DNA from: Thermoflexus hugenholtzii JAD2
Lineage (GTDB): Bacteria > Chloroflexota > Anaerolineae > J036 > Brachytrichaceae
Assembly: GCA_945877855.1 (NCBI GenBank)
Contig: CAMDWA010000004.1
Span: forward strand, 1 to 64,000
Length of the DNA: 64,000 nucleotides
Direction of reading: 5' to 3'
This document shows, piece by piece, positions 15,871 through 24,327 of the stretch. The translations under genes and the position numbers were made by a program. The notes under the pieces were generated by a model. The model was not told the DNA's origin and did no database searches. It saw only the letters and a list, made by a program, of their open reading frames with translations. Every line of letters begins with the position of its first letter. Position 1 is the stretch's first letter.

Positions 15871-16743
15871 ATGGAATGGCAACCCGCTATTGAGGCTTTT
15901 CTGGTCGAAGTGAAATCGCGTGAAACATCGTCGATGAATACTTTGCATGCTTATAAAAATGATTTGGCGCAATTGGTCGATCATTTATCGCAAATTGTGA
16001 GTGGCGAGGGCGCGTGGGCCGCTGTGACAATTGAAAACCTTGAATCGTATATCGCACAAATGACGATAAAAGGCTATTCAAATGCAACCATTGCACGAAA
16101 ACTAGCCGCAGTTAAAACTTTTTTTCGCTGGTTGATGGATAGCGGCTATACCCAAACAAACCCAGCCCAGCGTTTGGCCTCACCAAAATTGACCAAACAG
16201 CCCCCACATTTGTTAACGCAAACCGAAGTGGCTCATTTGATCGCTTCGGCTGGCGCGGCTGGTCAGCCACGCGCTTTGCGTGATCAGGCCTTATTGTCGG
16301 TTTTATATAGCACGGGGATGCGTGTCTCTGAAGTCATTCGACTCAAGTTGAGCGAATTAGACTTGGAGAATAAGCGGGTATTTTGTCGTGGGCGCGGTCA
16401 ATTGCAGCGCCATGTGCCATTAACCGCCCAAACAGTGGATCATATTGCCAACTATTTGGCGAATGGGCGTAATGAATTAATTGGCAGCAAACCTTCAGAT
16501 AGCGTTTTCCTCAACCCGATGGGCGTAGGGCTAACTCGCCAAGCGGTATGGATGATGATTAAACATCACGCTCAAACTGCAAAAATTACGAGTGTGGTTA
16601 CGCCACACACCCTGCGCCATTCACGCGCATCGCATATGGTGAATAGCGGCGAAGACCCACGTCGTGTGCGCGAGTGGTTGGGTCATGCCAATCTATCGAC
16701 AACACAATCTTATATTTCGAAGGCAGTAGTCAGTAATCAGTAG
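15871..16743 (+). CDS. Tyrosine recombinase (XerC/XerD-like)
   Basis: A 290-residue site-specific recombinase with an N-terminal SAM-like core-binding domain (1-105) and C-terminal catalytic domain. Catalytic positions: Arg151 (STGMRVSEV), His246 and Arg249 (HTLRHS), His272 (LGHANLS) and the Tyr nucleophile 281 (TTQSYIS). The beta-hairpin that normally carries a catalytic Lys (GKG in XerD) reads RGRGQLQR, that is, Arg in its place. The last six residues, AVVSNQ, and the stop are encoded by a CAGTAGT heptamer array, so the original C-terminus has been replaced. It could act in chromosome dimer resolution or belong to an integrative element; no attachment site or cassette array was found. Confidence 0.88.
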   Translation: MEWQPAIEAFLVEVKSRETSSMNTLHAYKNDLAQLVDHLSQIVSGEGAWAAVTIENLESYIAQMTIKGYSNATIARKLAAVKTFFRWLMDSGYTQTNPAQRLASPKLTKQPPHLLTQTEVAHLIASAGAAGQPRALRDQALLSVLYSTGMRVSEVIRLKLSELDLENKRVFCRGRGQLQRHVPLTAQTVDHIANYLANGRNELIGSKPSDSVFLNPMGVGLTRQAVWMMIKHHAQTAKITSVVTPHTLRHSRASHMVNSGEDPRRVREWLGHANLSTTQSYISKAVVSNQ

Positions 16744-16815
16744 TCAGTAGCCAGTATTTGAGGCTCAACAATAAATATAACATTCTTGCGCAAAATCAAT
16801 CTGACTACTGACTAC
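16724..16815. repeat. CAGTAGT heptamer array with facing TGACTAC copies
   Basis: Five 7-mers (CAGTAGT, CAGTAAT, CAGTAGT, CAGTAGC, CAGTATT) occupy 16724-16758, and two complementary-sense 7-mers (TGACTAC x2) lie at 16802-16815. The first array starts inside the recombinase reading frame and supplies its stop codon. Confidence 0.82.
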
Positions 16816-16831
16816 TCCCTAACAATTATTT

Positions 16832-17926
16832 ATGACTCCACTTATCATTGATGCCCATCTCGACCTTGCATATAACGCCCAAAATTTTAAACGCGATTAT
16901 CGACATGGCGTGGCGACGATGCGCAAACTTGAAGAAGGCCAGATGCCTGAAAAGGTGAATGGTGAATGCACGGTTGGCTACCCCGACATGATGCGCGGTC
17001 ATGTTGGCTTGGCATTCGGCACCATTTTTGTTGAGCCAGCCAAGAGCGGCATGGCTGCTTCAGACAAAGGCTATACCACCACCTATCGTGATGCCGCCGA
17101 GGCCCACGCCCAAGGCATGGCACAGCTCGATTATTATTATCGCTTGGCCGATCAAGAGCCACGTATTCGGTTGGTGACGACGCGCAAAGATTTAGAAGAA
17201 GTGGTGGCGCAATGGCATCCCAATCCAACCGCGGTCAAACCCATTCGCCGCCAAATTGGTCTTGTGCCGCTGATGGAAGGAGCCGACCCGATTCGTGAAC
17301 CCAAAGAGCTTGAGCGTTGGGTTGAGCGTGGTATTCGGATTGTAGGATTGGCGTGGAGTGAAACCCGTTATTCGGGCGGCACACGTGCACCGGGCGGGTT
17401 GACAAAAATTGGGTTTGAATTGTTGGACATGATGGCGCAATATGGCACGATTCTCGACCTGAGCCACATGGCCGAAAAGGCCGTTTTTCAAGCGCTTGAG
17501 CATTTTGAAGGCAAACACATTATTGCCAGCCACAGCAACCCACAAAAAATTACCCCGACTGACCGACATTTGCCCGACCGCGCCATCGAGATTTTGGCTG
17601 AACGCGGTGGTGTGATGGGCGTGGTGTTATTTAACGCCTTTCTGAAATATGATTGGAATCGCGGCAAAAAACATGAGGTTACGCTCGATCATGTTTTGCG
17701 TTGTGTTGATCATGTTTGCCAACTGACCGGCAACGCCAACCATGTTGGCATTGGTAGCGATTTTGACGGTGGGTTTGGTCGCACGGCGATTCCTAATGAA
17801 TTAGATAGCATTCGTGATTTGCACAAAATTGGCGATATGCTCAGCCAACATGGCTATAGCGCCTTCGATATTGAGAATATTATGGGTGGCAATTGGTTGC
17901 GGGTGCTGCGCGGTGCCCTAAAATAA
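16832..17926 (+). CDS. Membrane dipeptidase-like M19 family zinc peptidase
   Basis: A 364-residue member of peptidase family M19 (renal dipeptidase type), which cleaves dipeptides and in bacteria often D-amino-acid dipeptides, using two zinc ions in a TIM barrel. Visible ligands and motifs are DAHLDLAYN at the N-terminus, DLSHMAEKA, IIASHSNPQ, the DRHLPDR stretch and GIGSDFDGG near the C-terminus. No signal peptide or anchor is seen, so the enzyme is probably cytoplasmic. The SDR gene starts 4 nt after its stop, so the two form an operon. The start at ATG 16832 sits just after the facing heptamer array. Confidence 0.9.
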   Translation: MTPLIIDAHLDLAYNAQNFKRDYRHGVATMRKLEEGQMPEKVNGECTVGYPDMMRGHVGLAFGTIFVEPAKSGMAASDKGYTTTYRDAAEAHAQGMAQLDYYYRLADQEPRIRLVTTRKDLEEVVAQWHPNPTAVKPIRRQIGLVPLMEGADPIREPKELERWVERGIRIVGLAWSETRYSGGTRAPGGLTKIGFELLDMMAQYGTILDLSHMAEKAVFQALEHFEGKHIIASHSNPQKITPTDRHLPDRAIEILAERGGVMGVVLFNAFLKYDWNRGKKHEVTLDHVLRCVDHVCQLTGNANHVGIGSDFDGGFGRTAIPNELDSIRDLHKIGDMLSQHGYSAFDIENIMGGNWLRVLRGALK

Positions 17927-17930
17927 AGTC

Positions 17931-18686
17931 ATGCAAAAATCCATCATCGTGACCGGCGGCGGGTCGGGCATTGGCAAAAATGTGTGCGAGGCTTTGGCGA
18001 ATGAAGGCTATGGGGTGTTGGTGGCCGATTTGCGGCTGGATGCCGCCCAACAAACAGCGCAAGCGCTGGCAGCTCAGGGCCATTTGGCTACCGCGTGTGC
18101 CGTTGATATTGCTAGCCAAAGCGATTGTGCAGCAATGGCACAGGCCGCCGTTGCTGCTTTTGGGCGGGTCGATGGCTTGGTCAATTGTGCTGGCATCAGC
18201 AAACCGGTTGACTCGTTGGTTTGCAGCGCCGACGATTGGCAACGTATGATCGACATTCAACTGAATGGCGCATTTTTTGCGGCGCAGGCGGTTGGGCAAC
18301 AATTGGTGGCGCAAGGCACGGGTGGGGCATTGGTGTTTATTTCATCGACCAATGCCGAGGCTGCTTTTCCGCGCCGCGCCTCATATTGCGCGGCCAAGGC
18401 TGGGGTTGCCATGCTGACCAAGGTGCTGGCAATTGAATGGGCGCAGCATCAAATCCGCGTTAATGCGGTTGGCCCGGCTTATGTTGAGACTGAAATGACC
18501 TTGCGCAATATCGCCGCCGGTAATGTCAGCCGTGAGGCCATCGAGAAGCGCATACCGCTGGGGCGCTTGTGCAAACCGGGCGATGTGGCCGATGCGGTCT
18601 CGTTTTTGCTGTCAGACAAATCGAGTTTCATCACCGGCCAGTCGTTGTATGTTGATGGGGGGTGGTTGGCGTATGGGTATTTTTGA
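17931..18686 (+). CDS. Short-chain dehydrogenase/reductase
   Basis: A 251-residue SDR oxidoreductase of the classical type. The NAD(P)-binding TGGGSGIG lies at residues 8-15, Asp in VADLRLDA after beta-2 suggests NAD(H) preference, NCAG is at the usual place, and the catalytic Ser (FISSTNA), Tyr and Lys (SYCAAK) are present. The C-terminus has the family pattern SSFITGQSLYVDGG. The gene is 4 nt from the M19 dipeptidase and probably co-transcribed, though the chemistry linking them is unclear. Substrate unknown; sugar alcohols, hydroxy acids or acyl thioesters are all possible. Confidence 0.9.
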   Translation: MQKSIIVTGGGSGIGKNVCEALANEGYGVLVADLRLDAAQQTAQALAAQGHLATACAVDIASQSDCAAMAQAAVAAFGRVDGLVNCAGISKPVDSLVCSADDWQRMIDIQLNGAFFAAQAVGQQLVAQGTGGALVFISSTNAEAAFPRRASYCAAKAGVAMLTKVLAIEWAQHQIRVNAVGPAYVETEMTLRNIAAGNVSREAIEKRIPLGRLCKPGDVADAVSFLLSDKSSFITGQSLYVDGGWLAYGYF

Positions 18687-18708
18687 ATTGCGATAAACTA
18701 TCTGCGTT

Positions 18709-20073
18709 ATGCGTATCGAAAAGATTTATCTTCGACACATTGGTCCATTTGAAGAAATTACGATTGATTTGCCCAAGGGTAATGACCCTAAACGCGCCGA
18801 TACTTATATTTTTACTGGCTTGAATGGCAGCGGTAAAAGCACAATTCTTTATGCGGTGGCGGCGGCGTTAGGGGCTGGCGTATCAAATACCGGTGAAGAA
18901 CATATTTCGCGGCGCATGTGGGATGATCGTAGTTTAGCTGCTATATCGGTTGATGGCGAAATTGTTATTGTTTCTAAAAATACTTCTGAGATTGACTTAA
19001 TAAACCCGCTGTTGAAATATGAAAATGTTGAATCTTTTACATCTTTTGCCAGTTCCTCATTTGTTACTTTGCGCACAGTTTTAAAAAGTAATATAAGACA
19101 GAATTTACATGAAATAGAATCTTTTAATCGCAAATATGAAGAAAGGGGAGTAACGGTCTCACATAGTTTTACACCTGTATTTGCCTATGCTGGTTATCGC
19201 ACATTTGAGTCTTATAAACTTAATGCTATTCAAGATTTAACGCAATCTCCACTTGCAAATAGTTTGTCATTTATTAAAATCGGCAGCACCCAACAAATTG
19301 CACAATGGATTGCCAACACAGATTATAAAGAAGCAATCTACCGGCGTAACGGCGATCATGTTAAGGCTGATCAGCAAAAGGCGGCGATTGAGCGCATTAA
19401 TACAGCAATCAGTGAAATATCGGGCATCAATTTACGTTTTGTGGTGAATATTGACCCGATTAATGTTTTGGTTAAGCAGAATAATACAGAAACAACGTTG
19501 GATTTATTGCCAGATGGACTGAAAGCTATTTCCAGCTTTCTTGCTGATTTGTTAATGCGGCTAGACCGTCTGCCTTTACACCCTGACTACCTAAATCCAC
19601 TTGACCGGCCTTTTATTTTGTTGCTTGATGAAATCGAAATCCATCTACATGCCAAATGGCAACGTCAAGTTTTGCCAGTGGTGCAAAAATTGTTCCCGAA
19701 TGCGCAAATTCTTCTATCTACCCATTCCCCCTTTGTGGTTGGTTCAGCGTTTGATGCGCATATTATTCAGCTTAAAACAGAAGGTGGAAAAACGACTGGT
19801 TATGAATTGTTTGATACACAGGTCGGGCAAAGCTATGACGCAATTTTGCGGTTAATTTTTGATTTAACCGAGCGATTCGACCCAGATACTGAGCGCCGTT
19901 ATCGAGAATTTGAGCAATTGGGTGATGCTGTTTTAGCAAATAAAGCCGATTTTGATCGCGATTTGTTGCCTATGGCCCAGCAATTGGCAAGTGTGAGTTT
20001 AGAAGTTGGTGACTTGGTGGCTATCAAAGTAAATCAAATTCGTCGTCAGATGAAGTTGACTGTTCGCAAATGA
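18709..20073 (+). CDS. ptuA: Septu-like ATPase (PtuA)
   Basis: A 454-residue SMC/RecF-like ABC ATPase. Walker A GLNGSGKST is at residues 37-45, the Walker B-type stretch LLLDEIEIHLH lies near residue 305 and is followed by the His-switch STHSPF. It overlaps an HNH endonuclease gene by ATGA, the gene order and coupling of Septu (PtuA/PtuB) anti-phage systems, in which the ATPase complex controls the nuclease. Base composition is visibly more A+T-rich than flanking metabolic genes, and the pair sits between an SDR and an opposing amylosucrase gene, which suggests acquisition by transfer. Retron Ec78-type systems use similar pairs, but no reverse transcriptase is adjacent. Confidence 0.85.
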   Translation: MRIEKIYLRHIGPFEEITIDLPKGNDPKRADTYIFTGLNGSGKSTILYAVAAALGAGVSNTGEEHISRRMWDDRSLAAISVDGEIVIVSKNTSEIDLINPLLKYENVESFTSFASSSFVTLRTVLKSNIRQNLHEIESFNRKYEERGVTVSHSFTPVFAYAGYRTFESYKLNAIQDLTQSPLANSLSFIKIGSTQQIAQWIANTDYKEAIYRRNGDHVKADQQKAAIERINTAISEISGINLRFVVNIDPINVLVKQNNTETTLDLLPDGLKAISSFLADLLMRLDRLPLHPDYLNPLDRPFILLLDEIEIHLHAKWQRQVLPVVQKLFPNAQILLSTHSPFVVGSAFDAHIIQLKTEGGKTTGYELFDTQVGQSYDAILRLIFDLTERFDPDTERRYREFEQLGDAVLANKADFDRDLLPMAQQLASVSLEVGDLVAIKVNQIRRQMKLTVRK

Positions 20074-20696
20074 AATCTTTTCAACGTCACCCAGCACCAG
20101 AGGTGCTCATTAAAAATCATGCTAAGTGGACGCAGCAGTATCAGCAAAAGGTGATTGAGAATCCCAACAAGCCAAGTGTGGTTTTTGATTGGCCGAGGGT
20201 AAATGGTCAACGGGTTTCTGAACAACTGATTTTTATTTTAGAACAGCAAACTCAATTTCATTGTTCATACTGTGATGGTGGGTATCGGTTGAGAGGCACG
20301 ATTGATCATTTTAAGCCAAAGTCAGATACCCGTTTTATTCAGCACGCATTTGATTGGGACAATTTATATGTGGCTTGTAAAGACTGCCAAGACTTTAAGC
20401 GTAGTAAATATGACGATGTTTTATTGCGTCCCGACGATCCCGATTTTCATTTTGAGAAGTATTTTGAGTATGATTTTTGGCGGCACGAGATTCACCCTCA
20501 GAAGCTGGCTTCGCTCGAAGATCAACATCGTGCCCAAATAACGATTGATGTGTTGTGTTTAAATCACCCGAAACGTTGTGAAACACGTCGTGCGCAATTC
20601 AAATTAAGCCGTAATTCAATGTTAAATGATAAAGATTTTGAGATTGATATATGTAACTATCGTTTTATTTTGGAATTGCCGGAAGTATCATTGTGA
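20070..20696 (+). CDS. ptuB: Septu-like HNH endonuclease (PtuB)
   Basis: A 208-residue HNH nuclease. The zinc-binding pairs Cys65/Cys68 (HCSYCDGG) and Cys103/Cys106 (ACKDCQDFK) frame the active core, with the metal-binding His80 in TIDHFKPKS and the Asn in DWDNLYVAC. This arrangement is the one seen in PtuB and in retron-associated HNH effectors. It starts within the last codons of ptuA (4-nt overlap), so the two are coupled. Its 3' end overlaps the convergent amylosucrase gene by 9 bp, so the insertion left no spacer. Predicted role: DNA degradation upon phage sensing. Confidence 0.85.
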   Translation: MKSFQRHPAPEVLIKNHAKWTQQYQQKVIENPNKPSVVFDWPRVNGQRVSEQLIFILEQQTQFHCSYCDGGYRLRGTIDHFKPKSDTRFIQHAFDWDNLYVACKDCQDFKRSKYDDVLLRPDDPDFHFEKYFEYDFWRHEIHPQKLASLEDQHRAQITIDVLCLNHPKRCETRRAQFKLSRNSMLNDKDFEIDICNYRFILELPEVSL

Positions 20697-22640
20697 AATG
20701 AGCCACATCATCTGATAAGGCTTTATAACAAGCGATTGTGTCAAATCAACCAAATCACCGCTGATGATATCGCGGGCGAAGTTGGGCAAGGGCTGCCCAT
20801 GCAGCCACACGGTTGGCGTGTGTTCGCTAAAGTTGGCGACGACTAAGACTTTGGCATTTTCGTGTTTGCGTTCAAAAGCCAACACGTGGTCGCTGTTGGT
20901 GTAAATCAAATGGCGTTGATTTCCGCCAAATGCAGGGGTGTTTTTGCGAAGTTGGACGAGATGGCTTAAGGCCTGATAAATAGCTCCTGCCGGTGTGCCG
21001 ATGTCGCTGCGTTGGCTATAAGCCTGGATGTCGGCCTTGGGGCGATGCACCCAGCGGCTATCGTGCTTTTTGTGCGGGTCTGTGGCAAAGTCATAATCGT
21101 TGAGCGTGCCAACTTCATCCCCCAAATAAATGAGTGGAATGCCACCAAAAGCCAAGGCCACGCCATGCAATAACACAATACGGCGGATGGCGTGCTGATG
21201 GGTGAGATGTTTGGCGGGTTGCTCAAGGCCGGTTAACGAAGCACACATGCCCGAAATCCGACAATCGCCGGTCTTGGGGTTTTCTTGAAATGGCAAGCCT
21301 TGGGCAAAGCTGCCCGGAAACCGTGAGGTGTAAAATGAATTGAGAAAACGGCGATGATCATAACCATTGATGCCGAGTTCTGCCGCATCTTCGTCGCTAA
21401 AGGTCCAGCCGATATCATCATGACAGCGCACATAATTAATCCATGCTGCCTCGGCAGGCAAATTAAAGCGCCCCTTTTCTAACGATTTGCGTAATAAACG
21501 CACTTGGCGGGTTGCTAATGATTCCCATAATAAGGCCATCAGCAATGGGTTGTAACTCAGTTGACATTCACCCGCCGAGATGTATTTCACCACGTCGTCG
21601 GGGTGCACAATGGCCTCAGATTTAAACAGCAACGATGGTGAAGCGATGCGGCACATCGTGTTGAAGGCTTGGATAAGGGTATGGGCTTGTGGCAAATTTT
21701 CACAGGTTGTGCCCATTTGTTTCCAAATAAAAGCCACTGCATCCATACGCAAAATCTCGACCCCGATATTGGCGATGAACAGCATTTCTTCTGACATGGC
21801 ATTAAACACGGCTGGGTTCGCGTAATTTAGATCCCATTGAAAAGTGTGAAATGTTGTCCAAATCCATTCTTGTGATTTTAGATTTTGGCTGCTGGCTTCT
21901 GATGTCTGACTGACTACTGACTTCTGACTTCTGATATCTGGTAGCGGCGAAAATGCGCCCGGGTGTTCATCGGGGAAAATTTCACGCAGGGTGCGCTCAT
22001 ATTGGTCGGGCAGGGTGCGATCAGGGAAGATAAGGTAAAAATCGCGGTAGTATGGATCACCGGCCAAGGCTTTTTGCGCCCAGATATGCTCGTTGCTGGT
22101 GTGGTTAAAAATAAAATCGAGGCACAAAGCGATCCCGTTGGCGCGTAATGCATCGGCCAAGGCCATCAGTTGTGACATATTACCGAGGTCTGGGTAGACT
22201 TCGCGGTAGCTACTTACGGCATAGCCGCCGTCGCTGTTGTCTTTTGGCGCGTTAAACAACGGCATCAGATGTAAATACGTTAGGCCTAATTCTTTGAAAT
22301 AGGGAATTTTTGCGTAAATACCACTTAAATCGCCAGCAAAAAGATCGACGTAACATACGCCCCCAAGGTGTTGTTGTGACTGAAACCAGGCTGAGTTTTG
22401 TTCGCGCTGGGCATCGCGTGATTTGAGTGCCGTTGGGCGGGCCAGCCACATCTTGGCTGCGGTCACAAGAATCGACTCAAGTTGCCATGGGAAATCGGGG
22501 TTGGCCCCATATAACGCATGTAAATGTTGATAGAGGGTCGGATAATGTTGGTTGAGTCGGGTTACAAATTGTTGCCACGTTGGGCATTGTGTGTCTGCGC
22601 CTGTCTTTAATGCAATGCGCTCAAGAATTTCATGTTTCAT
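20688..22640 (-). CDS. ams: Amylosucrase (GH13 subfamily 4)
   Basis: A 650-residue glucan-forming enzyme that transfers glucose from sucrose to build alpha-1,4-glucan and releases fructose. It follows the Neisseria enzyme closely: nucleophile Asp300 (ILRMDAVAF), acid/base Glu342 (FKSEAIVHP), transition-state Asp near 408 (RCHDDIGWTF), and typical stretches such as TFQWDLNY and IYLGDEVGTLND. Between GAFSPLPD and EWIWTTF there is an in-frame insert of about 22 residues rich in Ser, Gln and Lys, encoded by ten heptamer repeats. It is the last gene of the sugar operon; ATG 22638-22640 directly adjoins the stop of the cupin gene. Confidence 0.93.
   Translation of the reverse strand: MKHEILERIALKTGADTQCPTWQQFVTRLNQHYPTLYQHLHALYGANPDFPWQLESILVTAAKMWLARPTALKSRDAQREQNSAWFQSQQHLGGVCYVDLFAGDLSGIYAKIPYFKELGLTYLHLMPLFNAPKDNSDGGYAVSSYREVYPDLGNMSQLMALADALRANGIALCLDFIFNHTSNEHIWAQKALAGDPYYRDFYLIFPDRTLPDQYERTLREIFPDEHPGAFSPLPDIRSQKSVVSQTSEASSQNLKSQEWIWTTFHTFQWDLNYANPAVFNAMSEEMLFIANIGVEILRMDAVAFIWKQMGTTCENLPQAHTLIQAFNTMCRIASPSLLFKSEAIVHPDDVVKYISAGECQLSYNPLLMALLWESLATRQVRLLRKSLEKGRFNLPAEAAWINYVRCHDDIGWTFSDEDAAELGINGYDHRRFLNSFYTSRFPGSFAQGLPFQENPKTGDCRISGMCASLTGLEQPAKHLTHQHAIRRIVLLHGVALAFGGIPLIYLGDEVGTLNDYDFATDPHKKHDSRWVHRPKADIQAYSQRSDIGTPAGAIYQALSHLVQLRKNTPAFGGNQRHLIYTNSDHVLAFERKHENAKVLVVANFSEHTPTVWLHGQPLPNFARDIISGDLVDLTQSLVIKPYQMMWLISQ
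21873..21942. repeat. Heptamer array inside the amylosucrase gene
   Basis: Ten consecutive 7-mers (for example GACTGAC, TACTGAC, TTCTGAC, TTCTGAT) fill 70 nt with no facing array. They encode the extra Ser/Gln-rich loop between the SPLPD and EWIWTTF segments of amylosucrase without breaking the frame. Confidence 0.8.
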
Positions 22641-23024
22641 TTACAATTCTGCCCATGTTGGAATAACACAAATAAACCCTAGAGGTTCATTGCCAACTGC
22701 TTCAAATTGGTGAATTTCGTTGCTATCTGTAAAAACGGAATCGCCGGTATTAAGCTCGTGCCATGCGTCATTGAGCATTACGCGACCTTTGCCTTGCACA
22801 ATGACCACCCCATGTTGATGGGGGTGTTGGTCATAGGCTGTTTTGCCGCCGGGCGGCACCGTGAAATAACGCACGATAAAATCTTTTGCCCCATCGGCTT
22901 TTCCCACTAATACTTGTTTCGTGATGTCAGCCGAGGCATCAGATCGATATTCGGTGACAGGCACTTGTGGATACTGCCAAGTCGCTGCATTTGCTTGCGC
23001 CGTTTGATGATTAATTTTTGCCAT
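22641..23024 (-). CDS. Single-domain cupin protein
   Basis: A 127-residue cupin_2 protein. The first cupin motif carries the metal-binding residues HPHQHG with Glu missing from its usual place but a Tyr/Asp context (AYDQHPHQHGVVIVQGKG is the local pattern), and the second motif has His in NEIHQF. Such proteins bind a metal and act as sugar isomerases, sensors or dioxygenases; the specific job is not readable. It begins inside the last codons of the trehalase gene (14-nt overlap) and ends directly before the amylosucrase start, so it belongs to the alpha-glucoside operon. Confidence 0.82.
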   Translation of the reverse strand: MAKINHQTAQANAATWQYPQVPVTEYRSDASADITKQVLVGKADGAKDFIVRYFTVPPGGKTAYDQHPHQHGVVIVQGKGRVMLNDAWHELNTGDSVFTDSNEIHQFEAVGNEPLGFICVIPTWAEL

Positions 23025-24327
23025 AGATATTATTGATATCTGATGTTGTGTTCAAAACAGATAATCGCTTTTTGAAATTGATATAAACGCCGTTTGTCCA
23101 ACCAAAGCCTTTGACCGTGCCATAAACACCGTGCGCGGGCGGGGTATTTGGTTTAATGACGTTGTATTTTTCCAGCAACGTATGGTCTCGTTTAAAACCA
23201 TCTTCACAGGTTTGGCACCAACGTTGCCGAATATCATTTGCCTCATTCATATAGCCATATCGATCTAGCCCTTCAGTGACTAACCATTGTAATGGTGCCC
23301 AGCCGTTGGGTGTGGCCCATTGATGATTGTTGCTGGTCGATAGAGAGGTGAGCAGGCCACCCTCGGCTAAAAATTGTGGCAACCAGCGGTTAACGATGTC
23401 ATTGGCTTGGGCTTGGGTGGCCCAACCTGCCCATAATGGGTAAAAGCCAGCTAACGAGGCATGAAAATTGGGGCGTTTCTCGACCCAGTTGTAATCATAA
23501 AAAAAGCCATGATCTTCATGCCAAAAAATAGTTTGCATTGTTTGGGCGCGGGCTTGGGCTATTTTGCGCCACTCTTCACTTAATGCGATATTGCCTAACA
23601 TCTCCGCCATCTCAGCGATGTCGTTTTCAGCGACATATAAAATGCTATTCAGACACACCGGCACATAATCGAGCCAGCGACCAGCTTCGCCGCCTGCTAT
23701 ATCACCGCCACAACGTGCCGAGTGATCCCAGCCGCTTTCGCATGATGCCATAATATGTAAGGCATTCACATCGGCATAGCGATTGAGTGCTGAGTGCTGA
23801 GTGCTGAGTGCTGAGTCATTAGGATGTACAGGGATTTCGACATTTTCCCTTGCGGTTTCCAGTTTAACAATTCGCCGATAGCCAGGCGGCAGTGTTTCAT
23901 TCATCCAAAAACCATCATGCTCACGAATGGCCGCAGCCAGCATTCGTTTTAAGAAAGCGGTTTCATCATGAGGCGCATTTTTTTTGACAATGGCATGGGC
24001 TAAACGCACAAGGCGCGTAAAAAATGGCGGTTGACTGCGCGACGTGAAATAATAGCGCGTGCCATTGGGCACAAACCCAAAACGCTCAATCAGATAAGCC
24101 ATATTTTCAGCCATATCGATCACCCGTTGCTCATGGCGGGTGTCGATCACACCTAAGGCGATAAAATAACTGTCCCAATAATACATTTCTTGGAACATGG
24201 GGTTGCTGGGGTCGGCAGCCGGAATGAGATAAGGTCGAGGCACGCCAATAAGCGTGCCTGTATCTGCCCTATTTTCACGGGTGACTAAATCCCAGAATGT
24301 GTCAAGATAAGCGTTTAATTGCATCAT
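23011..24327 (-). CDS. treA: Trehalase-like glycoside hydrolase (GH37)
   Basis: About 438 residues, probably hydrolysing alpha,alpha-trehalose to two glucose units in the cytoplasm (no signal peptide). Family signatures are visible: FQEMYYWDSYF, YFTSRSQPPFF, ESGWDHSAR with the catalytic Asp, QWATPNGWAP, LEKYNV with the Glu that from memory corresponds to the E. coli catalytic Glu496, and GFGWTNGV. It is shorter than E. coli TreA. A heptamer array adds NDSALSTQHSAL some 15-20 residues before the catalytic GWD. The start overlaps the GH1 stop (TGATG). Other alpha-glucosides cannot be excluded as substrates. Confidence 0.85.
   Translation of the reverse strand: MMQLNAYLDTFWDLVTRENRADTGTLIGVPRPYLIPAADPSNPMFQEMYYWDSYFIALGVIDTRHEQRVIDMAENMAYLIERFGFVPNGTRYYFTSRSQPPFFTRLVRLAHAIVKKNAPHDETAFLKRMLAAAIREHDGFWMNETLPPGYRRIVKLETARENVEIPVHPNDSALSTQHSALNRYADVNALHIMASCESGWDHSARCGGDIAGGEAGRWLDYVPVCLNSILYVAENDIAEMAEMLGNIALSEEWRKIAQARAQTMQTIFWHEDHGFFYDYNWVEKRPNFHASLAGFYPLWAGWATQAQANDIVNRWLPQFLAEGGLLTSLSTSNNHQWATPNGWAPLQWLVTEGLDRYGYMNEANDIRQRWCQTCEDGFKRDHTLLEKYNVIKPNTPPAHGVYGTVKGFGWTNGVYINFKKRLSVLNTTSDINNIYGKN
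23785..23819. repeat. GAGTGCT heptamer array inside the trehalase gene
   Basis: Four identical GAGTGCT units and one GAGTCAT are in tandem and in frame, encoding the Ser/Ala/Gln-rich stretch SALSTQHSAL on the minus strand. No facing array is present. Confidence 0.82.

Noticed and set aside
18709-20696. Retron of the Ec78 type
   Set aside because: The ATPase-HNH pair fits, but no reverse transcriptase or msr/msd-like region is adjacent.
23011-24327. Loss of a catalytic Glu in the trehalase (no GGGEY before GFGWTNG)
   Set aside because: From memory the catalytic Glu of E. coli TreA lies in the EKYDV segment, and LEKYNV is present here, so the active site appears intact.
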